Positions 1 to 7,182 of a stretch of DNA of 64,000 nt are shown here, one piece after another. The first letter of the stretch is position 1; the number at the start of each line of letters is the position of its first letter. The notes under the pieces are model-generated. The model saw nothing but the letters and a program-made list of their open reading frames with translations. It was not told where the DNA came from and did no database searches. A program made the translations under genes and the position numbers. Source of the stretch: CAVVAL01 sp963742725 (lineage in GTDB: Bacteria > Actinomycetota > Actinomycetes > Mycobacteriales > Cryptosporangiaceae); the NCBI GenBank assembly GCA_963742725.1, contig CAVUMX010000004.1, forward strand, positions 868,001 to 932,000. The letters run 5' to 3'.

Positions 1-1115
1 TCGATCGCGGTCTGCCGGTACGGCTCGCGCAGGGAGTGCTCGGCCGCCGAGGCGCGGATGGCCGGCAGCAGCCGCTCGCCGAGGGCCAGCCCGGCCCAGC
101 CGCCGAGGACGATGCGCTCGGGGTTGAACAGGTTGATCAGGTTGGCGATGCCGGCGCCGAGGTAGCCGGCGGTCTCGTCCAGGATCTCGGTGGCGACGGG
201 GGAGGTGTCGGCGAGCAGCGCGGCGATGCCGGCCTCCTCGTCCACGTGTGGGGTCACCGCGTCGCCGATGGCATGGCGGTACCGGTCGAGGACGCCCTCG
301 GCGCCGACGTACGCCTCCAGGCACCCGCGCGCACCGCACCGGCACCGGCGGCCGCCGTACTTGATGATCGTGTGGCCCCACTCGCCGGCGCTGCTGCTGG
401 CGCCCCGGTACATGAGCCCGCCGGTGATGACGGCCGCCCCGACCCCGGACCCGACGAGCGCGACGATCGCGTGCTTCGCGCCCCGTCCGGCGCCGAACCA
501 CAGTTCGGCCTGGCCGAGCGTGGTGGCGCCGTTGTCGATGAACAGGGGCGCGTCGACGCCCGTCCGGATCATGCGTTGGAGGGGAGTCGCCTCCCAGCCG
601 ATCGTCTGCGCGTGGACGACCGCTTCGGGGCCCTGCTCGACGATGCCGGGCACCCCGATCCCGACGCCGATGATCGCCGACGTGTCCACGCCGGCCGCCG
701 CGATCACGTCGGACACGCCGCCGATGATGTGCGTGACGGCGGTCTCCGGGTCGGCGTGCATCGGGTTGAGCGGGTGGTGGGCCGTGGCGAGGCCCGTCAT
801 CTTCAGGTCGAACAGCTCGACACGGATCCCGGTCTCGCCGACGTCGACGCCGATGACGTAACCGTACTGCGGGTTCACGCGGAGCAGGACGCTCGGGCGG
901 CCGCCGTCGGAGTCGACGGAGCCCGCCTCGATCACCAGCCCCTCCTCGATGAGGGCGCCGACGACGTTGCTGACCGTGGCCGCGCTCAACCCGCTCCGGC
1001 GGCTGAGGTGGAGCCTGCTGAGCGGGCCGTCGAAATAGAGGGCCGAGAGCAGGACGGACCGGTTCCGGCGCCGCACGTCCCGCACCGTGGTGCGCTGGTT
1101 GTCGCTGCGATCCAC
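1..1115 (-). CDS. ROK-family transcriptional regulator (3' end cut by window edge)
   Basis: Reading the minus strand gives an N-terminal winged-helix segment (LSRLHLSRRSGLSAATVSNV) followed by an ROK sugar-kinase-like domain: the GVDVGETGIRVELFDL phosphate loop, GVGIGVPGIV, the GSGVGAAVITGGLMYRG segment and the zinc-binding motif CRCGARGCLEAY. ROK repressors sense sugars or sugar phosphates and control carbohydrate genes. The GTG at 1115 is preceded by a GGAG-AGGCGA stretch; a TTG at 1136 in the same frame is an alternative. The last residues visible (LREPYRQTAI) are near the usual ROK C-terminus, so little is missing. The gene is divergent from the acidic secreted protein. Its target is unknown; the palindromes before the two sugar dehydrogenases at 42.1 and 43.8 kb look like ROK-type sites, but linking them to this gene is inference. 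Confidence 0.9.
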   Translation of the reverse strand, partial: MDRSDNQRTTVRDVRRRNRSVLLSALYFDGPLSRLHLSRRSGLSAATVSNVVGALIEEGLVIEAGSVDSDGGRPSVLLRVNPQYGYVIGVDVGETGIRVELFDLKMTGLATAHHPLNPMHADPETAVTHIIGGVSDVIAAAGVDTSAIIGVGIGVPGIVEQGPEAVVHAQTIGWEATPLQRMIRTGVDAPLFIDNGATTLGQAELWFGAGRGAKHAIVALVGSGVGAAVITGGLMYRGASSSAGEWGHTIIKYGGRRCRCGARGCLEAYVGAEGVLDRYRHAIGDAVTPHVDEEAGIAALLADTSPVATEILDETAGYLGAGIANLINLFNPERIVLGGWAGLALGERLLPAIRASAAEHSLREPYRQTAI

Positions 1116-1384
1116 TCTCGCCTGCTCCGCTCTCAACGTCAGTTGTCTGCGCCGGGCTCCAACTGCCCAGCACAGTATGGCCCTCCGCCGTCACCGTCCG
1201 GATCGCCTCGGGTCGGGGTCGAAAAAAGTCCGAAGGCTCGTTGAACGCATTCCCGAACGCCTCCGTACCAGGAGGGCAAGAAGCAGAAATAGAAGTTCCC
1301 CCGGAAACGGACCGCCCGCCCGATGGCACGGGCACCGCGAAGTGCTTGCGTCGCCCCCGACGCGAAGGAAAGGGTCACTCACTC

Positions 1385-2455
1385 ATGTATCGGTCTGAAG
1401 AACGGCGCCGACCTAGTCGGAAAGTGCCCATGATCGCGGTGGCTACCGTCCTCGCCCTAGTTGCGGGCGGAATGGTTGCCATGACCAGCGTGTCCAACGC
1501 GGCGGAGGGCCGCCGTGCGCGATGTGGCCCCCAGGTCGAGGGCGCCCAGAGCCCGACCGGCGAGCGGGTCGACGTCAGCCGGCAGAACGGCCGCGTCGTC
1601 CGCAACCACTGGGGTGACGGCCAGGAGCGCCCGGAGAACTGCCAGACGGCGCGCGAGAAGCAGGCCGAGGCCCGGGCCGGCAACCGCAAGAACCGCGGCA
1701 AGAAGGGCGAGGACAACGACGGCCGCGACCAGGACCAGGACGGTCAGGACCAGGACGTCGACCAGGACGACCAGGACGGCCAGGACCAGGACGGCGACGG
1801 CCAGGACAACGACAACACGGGCGAAGAGGGCGACGAGAACGCCGAAGAGGGCAACAACGAGGAAGAGGAAGCTGAAGAGGAGGAGCCGCCGGCCGAGCAG
1901 ATCGACGAGGACGACATCATCGCCGAGAACTGCGACGACGACAGCAACCTCCAGCCGCACGACGGCTTCCAGAACGGCAACCGTTGCGTCGACACCGAGA
2001 TGGGTGAGGTTGGCAACGAGGACCGCAACCCCTCGCTGCTGATCACGGACTTCCCGGAAGAGGTCCAGGAGGGCGAGGACTTCCAGATCCGCGTCAGCAC
2101 CCGCAACCTCATCCGTGACCGCTTCCTCGCCGCCGGCCAGGGTGGCTACTACGTCGAGATGTCGAAGCTGAACGAGCAGGGCCTGGTCCGTGGCCACTTC
2201 CACACGGCCTGCCGGATCCTCAACAACGACGACGAGGCGCCCGACCCGCAGCCCGCGCCGGCATTCTTCGTCGCGACCGAGGACGGCGGCGGCGGTGCCC
2301 AGCCGGACGAGATCGTCATCGAGGTCCCGGGCCTGGAGGGCAAGGGCACGTTCCAGTGCGCCTCGTGGGCCGGTGACGGTAGCCACCGCCTCCCGATGAT
2401 GCAGCGCGCGAACCAGACGCCGGCGTTCGACGCGGTTCGCATCGAGGTCCAGTAG
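1385..2455 (+). CDS. Secreted protein with long Asp/Glu/Gln-rich repeat region
   Basis: 356 aa. The ATG at 1385 was chosen over an upstream in-frame ATG (1241) because it has a GAAGGAAAGG ribosome site and starts directly at a signal peptide (basic MYRSEERRRPSRK, hydrophobic core to VSNAAEG). Residues about 95-185 are an acidic low-complexity stretch built from DQDGQDQD-like units followed by Glu runs. The C-terminal part (from about residue 200) is a folded-looking domain beginning NPSLLITDFPEEVQEGEDFQ with an immunoglobulin-like feel, a GHFHTACRIL segment with a conserved-looking His pair and Cys, and FQCASWAGDGSHRLPMMQR. I do not recognise the family. The acidic stretch could bind calcium or act as a wall-spanning spacer; this is inference. 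Confidence 0.85.
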   Translation: MYRSEERRRPSRKVPMIAVATVLALVAGGMVAMTSVSNAAEGRRARCGPQVEGAQSPTGERVDVSRQNGRVVRNHWGDGQERPENCQTAREKQAEARAGNRKNRGKKGEDNDGRDQDQDGQDQDVDQDDQDGQDQDGDGQDNDNTGEEGDENAEEGNNEEEEAEEEEPPAEQIDEDDIIAENCDDDSNLQPHDGFQNGNRCVDTEMGEVGNEDRNPSLLITDFPEEVQEGEDFQIRVSTRNLIRDRFLAAGQGGYYVEMSKLNEQGLVRGHFHTACRILNNDDEAPDPQPAPAFFVATEDGGGGAQPDEIVIEVPGLEGKGTFQCASWAGDGSHRLPMMQRANQTPAFDAVRIEVQ

Positions 2456-2472
2456 GTAACCGCACGACCAAG

Positions 2473-2512
2473 GCGAGCGGGGCCCGGATCCAACCGTCCG
2501 GGCCCTGCTCGC
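2473..2512 (+). terminator. Rho-independent-like hairpin
   Basis: A 16-bp inverted repeat (GCGAGCGGGGCCCGGA and its partner, one G-U pair) around an 8-nt loop, 17 bases after the stop of the acidic secreted protein. There is no U-run, as is usual in GC-rich actinomycetes. Confidence 0.7.
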
Positions 2513-2546
2513 CGCCTCAGGTAGAGAGCAAGGAGGAGGGGTCCCC

Positions 2547-3227
2547 ATGCTTCGCGCAGTCCTTGGATTCGTCGCCGTCGGTATCGCCGGCTCGATCGCG
2601 CTCGCGGCGCCGGCTGCCGCCGACGTCAGCGTCACGCCGGCCGTGGCGCAGCGCGGCGGTCCGGCCGCGCTGGTGTTCAGCGTCCCCGGGGAGCGTCCCG
2701 CCGCGCACACCACGAAGATCGAGCTGCTGGCGCCGGAGAAGACGCCGATCGCCGAGATCTACCCCATGTCCGTGACGGGGTGGGCGCCGCTCCTCACCAG
2801 CCGCAAGCTCGACAAGCCGATCGAGGTCATCCACGGCACCCGGACGACCGAAGTCGTGACGAAGGTGACGTGGAAGCGGGTCGGCAAGGCCGTACCCAAG
2901 GCCGGCGAGCCGGTGTTGCTGAAGGTCTCGCTCGGTCCGATGCCGGAGGCCGAGCAGGTCGCGTTCACGATCGTCCAGACCTATTCGGACGGGACGGTCG
3001 TCCGCTGGGCGGATGCCCCTGGTGCCGCGCATCCGGCGCCGGTCGTGCGGCTGCTGGCCGTCGAGGAGGCCGGGACTGCAGAGACCCGCGCGGCTGCTCC
3101 GGCCACCGACGAGCCGGCCGGCGGCGGTACGCCGACGTGGCTGCTGGGCGCCGCGCTGATCGTCGTCCTGGCGTTCGTCGGCGAGGGCCTGGTCCTCTAC
3201 ACGGTGGACCGCCGCGCGACGGCCTGA
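2547..3227 (+). CDS. YcnI-like (DUF1775) membrane-anchored extracellular protein
   Basis: 226 aa, strong AGGAGGAGGGG site before the ATG. Signal peptide to about residue 25 (APAAA), a DUF1775/YcnI domain (SVTPAVAQRGG, ERPAAHTTKIELLAP, QTYSDGTVVRWADAP) and a C-terminal membrane helix (WLLGAALIVVLAFVGEGLVL) with a short basic tail. YcnI proteins bind Cu(II) outside the membrane through a single N-terminal His, a Glu and a Trp. Here the residue after the signal peptide is Asp26, where the copper-binding members have His, while the Glu-containing ERP segment and the Trp of VVRWAD are present. No CopD-like or SCO-like partner lies next door. Copper binding is therefore doubtful. Confidence 0.85.
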   Translation: MLRAVLGFVAVGIAGSIALAAPAAADVSVTPAVAQRGGPAALVFSVPGERPAAHTTKIELLAPEKTPIAEIYPMSVTGWAPLLTSRKLDKPIEVIHGTRTTEVVTKVTWKRVGKAVPKAGEPVLLKVSLGPMPEAEQVAFTIVQTYSDGTVVRWADAPGAAHPAPVVRLLAVEEAGTAETRAAAPATDEPAGGGTPTWLLGAALIVVLAFVGEGLVLYTVDRRATA

Positions 3228-3271
3228 CGGCCCCGCGCCCGCGCCCGCGCCCCCGCGCCCCCGCGCGAAGT

Positions 3272-3311
3272 GTGTGGGATTTCGCGGGCTATACGTCACA
3301 AGATCCCACAC
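3272..3311. repeat. 40-nt structured repeat, family A copy 1
   Basis: 9-bp arms GTGTGGGAT / ATCCCACAC enclose a 22-nt core that contains TTCGCGGGCTATACGTCAC. It has the same length and layout as the elements at 32495-32534 and 52011-52050. It lies between the YcnI-like gene and the phosphoesterase and could also act as a transcription terminator. Confidence 0.65.
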
Positions 3312-3352
3312 GCTTCACCTTCCGTTCCGGCGCGGCACCCAGGGTCTGCCAG

Positions 3353-5146
3353 ATGACAGACGGACTGAGCCGGCGGACGTTACTGGGAGTGGCGGGCGCG
3401 GGCGCGCTCGGCGCCGCGTTGCCGGCAGGTCCCGCCGTGGCGACGTCGCCGCGCCGGCGCCCGGATACCGACAGCCCGAGGTTCACTGTCGCCGTCATCC
3501 CGGACACCCAGTACCTGTTCGACCGTGACCGGGGCGACTCGGCGCCACTGGACGCGACCCTGAAGTACCTCGTCGACGCCGCGTCCGAGCAGAACATCGT
3601 GTTCGTCAGCCACCTCGGCGACCTGGTCGAGAACGCGCTCGCCAGCGAACTGGCCGAGATCAGCCGCAGCTTCCGGGTCCTCGACCGGCACCGCGCCGGC
3701 TACTCCGTGCTCGCCGGCAACCACGACATCGACTCCCGCACGGACGACCAGCGCGGTCCGAGCCCGTACCTGGACGAGTTCGGCCCGGACCGGTTCCGGC
3801 GCCTGCCCACGTTCGGCGGCGCCACCCCGGACGGGTACAACACGTGGCACCGGTTCCGCGCGGCCGGTCGCGACTGGCTGGTGTTCGCGCTGGACTGGCG
3901 CCCGTCCGACAAGACCCTCGCCTGGGCGCAGGGCGTCCTCGACCGGCACCCCCGGCTGCCCGTCATCCTCACCACCCACGACCTCGCCGAGGCGGACGCG
4001 ACCGGGCAGGCCGAACTCTCCACGCACGGCCGCCGCCTGTGGGACGGGCTCATCGCCAGGAACGACCAGATCTTCCTGACGCTCAACGGCCACTACTGGC
4101 CGCCCGGACGGGCGGTGCTGCGCAACGACGCCGGCAACGACGTGCACGTCCACATCACGAACTACCAGGACCGGTACTACGGCGGCAGCGCGATGATCCG
4201 CCTGTACCACTTCGACCTGGCCCGCGACACGATCGACGTCGAGACGTTCTCGCCGTGGCTGCTGGGCCAGCCGTCCGGCCGATTGAACACGCTGGACCGT
4301 GGCGAGATCGAGCGGACGACGCCGGTCGACCGGTTCAGCGTCCCGATCGACTTCGAGCGTCGGTTCTCCTCGTTCGCGCCGGTGCCGCCGCCCGCGCCGC
4401 GTCCGGCGCGTGACGTGCTGGTGCCCGGCACCGTCGCGTACTGGCGGTTCGACGCACCGGGCTTCCGGGACCTGTCCGGCCACGGCAACCACCTCACGCG
4501 CGTCACCTGGCCGGGCAGCGGCCAGGACGCCCTGCGGTTCACCCACGAGCACCACCGCGACGCGCCCGGCCACGGCAGCCTGTTCTTCGACGGGGCGAAG
4601 AACCCGGCGCGGGGCGCCTACCTGCGGACCGTCGACGGCGCGCCGCTGAACGGCGCGACCTTTCGCCGCGGCTACACGATCGAGGCGTTCGTCAAACTGC
4701 CGGCCACCTTCACCGACGGGCACGCGTGGTGCGGCCTGTTCACCCGCCTCGGCACCGGCGCGGACGCAGGCAAGACCGGCGACGACCCGAGCGAGCCGCT
4801 GGCCACGCTGAACCTGTCCGACGGCGCCGGCATCCAGTGGGCCGCGTTCCCCCTCAACCAGGACGGGATCTCCACGAACTGGAGCCACGAACTCCCGCGC
4901 GAGCAGTGGTGGCACGTCGCCGTCGTCAACGACGGGCGCCGCACCGTCCTGTACGTCGAAGGCTCCGAGGTGCTGCGGAACCCGTCGACGCCCGCGGTCG
5001 GGATCGCGTCGACGGGCGCCGGCTGGCTGCTCGGCGCGTACCAGTACGGCGGGACGGTCGAGCAGAGCTACCACGGCTGGCTGGGCGACGTCCGGATCGT
5101 CGATCGCGCCCTGTCGCCTAGGTCGTTCCTGACCTCCCGCCGGTGA
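3353..5146 (+). CDS. Tat-exported metallophosphoesterase with C-terminal LamG domain
   Basis: 597 aa. The ATG at 3353 starts a twin-arginine signal (LSRRTLLGVAGAGALGAALP). Residues about 45-300 are a calcineurin-like phosphoesterase: VAVIPDTQYL, HLGDLVENA, LAGNHDID, TTHDLAEAD and LNGHYW carry the usual Asp, His and Asn metal ligands. Residues about 355-597 form a concanavalin-like LamG domain (VAYWRFDAPGFRDLSGHGNHL, then AWCGLFTRL and WWHVAVVNDGRRTVLYVEG). Such proteins act outside the cell on phosphate esters; the LamG part probably binds a glycan or wall polymer. The true substrate is unknown. The 3' end overlaps the convergent thrS gene by 29 bp. Confidence 0.88.
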   Translation: MTDGLSRRTLLGVAGAGALGAALPAGPAVATSPRRRPDTDSPRFTVAVIPDTQYLFDRDRGDSAPLDATLKYLVDAASEQNIVFVSHLGDLVENALASELAEISRSFRVLDRHRAGYSVLAGNHDIDSRTDDQRGPSPYLDEFGPDRFRRLPTFGGATPDGYNTWHRFRAAGRDWLVFALDWRPSDKTLAWAQGVLDRHPRLPVILTTHDLAEADATGQAELSTHGRRLWDGLIARNDQIFLTLNGHYWPPGRAVLRNDAGNDVHVHITNYQDRYYGGSAMIRLYHFDLARDTIDVETFSPWLLGQPSGRLNTLDRGEIERTTPVDRFSVPIDFERRFSSFAPVPPPAPRPARDVLVPGTVAYWRFDAPGFRDLSGHGNHLTRVTWPGSGQDALRFTHEHHRDAPGHGSLFFDGAKNPARGAYLRTVDGAPLNGATFRRGYTIEAFVKLPATFTDGHAWCGLFTRLGTGADAGKTGDDPSEPLATLNLSDGAGIQWAAFPLNQDGISTNWSHELPREQWWHVAVVNDGRRTVLYVEGSEVLRNPSTPAVGIASTGAGWLLGAYQYGGTVEQSYHGWLGDVRIVDRALSPRSFLTSRR

Positions 5147-7112
5147 GGTGCCCGGCGCCGTCGAGGCTCCGGGTGCGGATCAGCTCGGTCACGTGCGTGA
5201 CGAACGCGGCCAGCGGCATGGACTCCTCGGCCCCGGATCGGTAGCGGACCGACACCGTCCCGTGCTCCCGCTCCCGGCGCCCGAGGACGACGATCAGCGC
5301 CACCTTGCGGGCGACGGCCGCCCGGACCTTCGCGTTCAACCGGTTGTCGCTGGTGTCCACGTCCGCGCGGACACCAGTGTCCACCAGCACGTCCCGGACC
5401 TCCGTCGCGTGGCCGGCGAGGTCGTCGGCGATCGGGATGACCCGTACCTGTTCGGGGGCGAGCCAGACCGGGAACGCCCCGCCGAAGTGCTCGGTGAGGT
5501 AAGCGACGAACCGCTCGTGTGAGCCGAGCGGCGCCTGGTGGACGACGGCGACCGGCTTCTCGGCGCCGTCCGAGTCGCGGAAGGTCAGCCCGAACCGCTG
5601 TGGCGTGTAGAGGTCGATCTGGTTGGTGGACGCGCTGAACTCCTTGCCGGTCACCGCCCGGATCACGAAGTCCACCTTCGGCCCGTAATGCGCCGCGCCG
5701 CCCGGGTCCTCGACGTACGGGATGTTCGACTCGTCCATCGCCTCGCGGGTGATCCGTTCGGCGGTACGCCACATCTCCTCGTCGCCGTGGTACTTGTCCT
5801 TGTCGGACGGATCGCGCAGCGCCAGCACCATGTGGAAGTCGGTGATGCCGAGGGTGCGGTAGTAGTCCTCGTGCATCCGCATGACGTCGACGAACTGGGC
5901 CTTGGCCTGGTCGTAGCCGCAGTAGACGTGCGCGTCGTTCTGCGTGAACCCGCGGGTGCGCATCATGCCGTGGAGCTGACCGCTGCGCTCGAACCGGTAC
6001 ACGGTGCCGTGCTCGGCGAGCTTGTACGGCAGCTCCCGGTAACTGCGCGGCCGGGACCGGTAGATCATGTGGTGGTGCGGGCAGTTCATCGGCTTGAGGT
6101 AGTACCGCTCGCCCTCGATCTCGATCGGCGCGTAGAGATCCTCGTCGTAGTACGGCACGTGGCCGGACAGCCGGTACAGCTCCTCCTTGGTGATGTGCGG
6201 GGTGACGACGCGCTGGTAGCCGCGCTTGCCTTCGATCTGCCGCGCCCACTGTTCGAGCTCGTCCCGGACGATCGTGCCGTTGGGTAGCCACAGCGGCAGG
6301 CCCTTGCCGATCTCCTTGCTGAAGGTGAACAGCTCGAGCGCCTCGCCGATGCGGCGATGGTCGCGCTTCGCGGCCTCCTCCTGGAGGCGGACGTGTTCCT
6401 CCAGCGCGTCCGGAGTGGGCCACGCGGTGCCGTACACGCGCTGGAGCTGCGCGTTCTTCTCGTCGCCGCGCCAGTACGCGGCGGCACTCCGGAGGAGCCT
6501 GAACGCCGGGATGTGCCCGGTCGACGGGAGGTGCGGGCCGCGACAGAGGTCACTCCAGCACCGACCGCCGGACTCCGCGTCGACGTTGTCGTAGATCGTC
6601 AGCTCTGCGTCGCCCTGATGGTCCGCCACCAACTCCAGTTTGTACGGTTCATCGCCAAGTTCGACGGTGGCGTCACCGACCGACGTCGCACGGCGCTGGA
6701 ACCGCTGGCCGGCAGCGACGATCTCCCGCATCCGTGTTTCGACGCGGTCCAGGTCGTCCGGACGGAACGGGGTCTCGACGGCGAAGTCGTAGTAGAAGCC
6801 GTTCTCGATCGGCGGGCCGGTGCCCAGCCTGGCGTCGGGGAAGAGGTCCTGGACGGCCTGCGCGAGGACGTGCGCGGTCGAGTGGCGCAGGACGTCGAGC
6901 CCGTCCGGGCTGGACAGGCTGACGGGCTCGACCTCGACGTCGGTCGCGGGTGCCCAGGACAGGTCCTTGAGCGCGCCGTCGGCGGTACGGGCCACGACGA
7001 CCGCGTCCGGCCCGTCCGCCGGGAGCCCCGCGCCGGCGACCGCTTCGCTCGTCGTCGTCCCGGCTGGGACGACGACGCGCTCCACCGGGACGGCATGACG
7101 AGCAGAGGACAC
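5118..7112 (-). CDS. thrS: Threonine--tRNA ligase
   Basis: About 664 aa. Domains in order: TGS (VERVVVPAGTTTSEA), editing N2 domain (HSTAHVLAQAVQDLFPDA, CRGPHLPSTG), class II catalytic core (motif 2 HGTVYRFERSGQLHG), zinc ligands Cys in KPMNCPHHH, His in NDAHVYC and His in VVHQAPLGSHERF, and the anticodon-binding domain (WLAPEQVRVIPIAD). The start is better placed at the GTG at 7112 than at the ATG at 7118, because the AAGGAG ribosome site touches that ATG and stands 6 nt from the GTG. The core has ASTNQIDLYTPQRFGLTF and VHQAPLGS where common bacterial enzymes have a TIQ-D-PERF type and HRA-GS; it may be a second, divergent ThrRS. No T-box leader fits in the 70-bp gap upstream. Confidence 0.95.
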   Translation of the reverse strand: MSSARHAVPVERVVVPAGTTTSEAVAGAGLPADGPDAVVVARTADGALKDLSWAPATDVEVEPVSLSSPDGLDVLRHSTAHVLAQAVQDLFPDARLGTGPPIENGFYYDFAVETPFRPDDLDRVETRMREIVAAGQRFQRRATSVGDATVELGDEPYKLELVADHQGDAELTIYDNVDAESGGRCWSDLCRGPHLPSTGHIPAFRLLRSAAAYWRGDEKNAQLQRVYGTAWPTPDALEEHVRLQEEAAKRDHRRIGEALELFTFSKEIGKGLPLWLPNGTIVRDELEQWARQIEGKRGYQRVVTPHITKEELYRLSGHVPYYDEDLYAPIEIEGERYYLKPMNCPHHHMIYRSRPRSYRELPYKLAEHGTVYRFERSGQLHGMMRTRGFTQNDAHVYCGYDQAKAQFVDVMRMHEDYYRTLGITDFHMVLALRDPSDKDKYHGDEEMWRTAERITREAMDESNIPYVEDPGGAAHYGPKVDFVIRAVTGKEFSASTNQIDLYTPQRFGLTFRDSDGAEKPVAVVHQAPLGSHERFVAYLTEHFGGAFPVWLAPEQVRVIPIADDLAGHATEVRDVLVDTGVRADVDTSDNRLNAKVRAAVARKVALIVVLGRREREHGTVSVRYRSGAEESMPLAAFVTHVTELIRTRSLDGAGHLTGGRSGTT

Positions 7113-7182
7113 GGTCATCTCCTTGCGTTTGGTGATGTCCGCCGCAGCGTACGAGCCCTCGCGGGCCAGACGCCCGTTGTTT

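Noticed and set aside
1457..2713. Long minus-strand frame opposite the acidic secreted protein
   Set aside because: Its product is a Val/Leu/Ala repeat that mirrors the DQDGQ-coding repeat; no ribosome site or family pattern. It is a shadow of the GC-rich sense gene.
3380..5074. 564-codon minus-strand frame opposite the phosphoesterase
   Set aside because: The sense strand has clear catalytic motifs and a Tat signal; the antisense product is Arg/Val/Glu-rich without any domain.
7113..7182. T-box leader for thrS
   Set aside because: Only 70 bp lie between the SARP stop and the thrS start, too short for a T-box, and no T-box sequence is seen.
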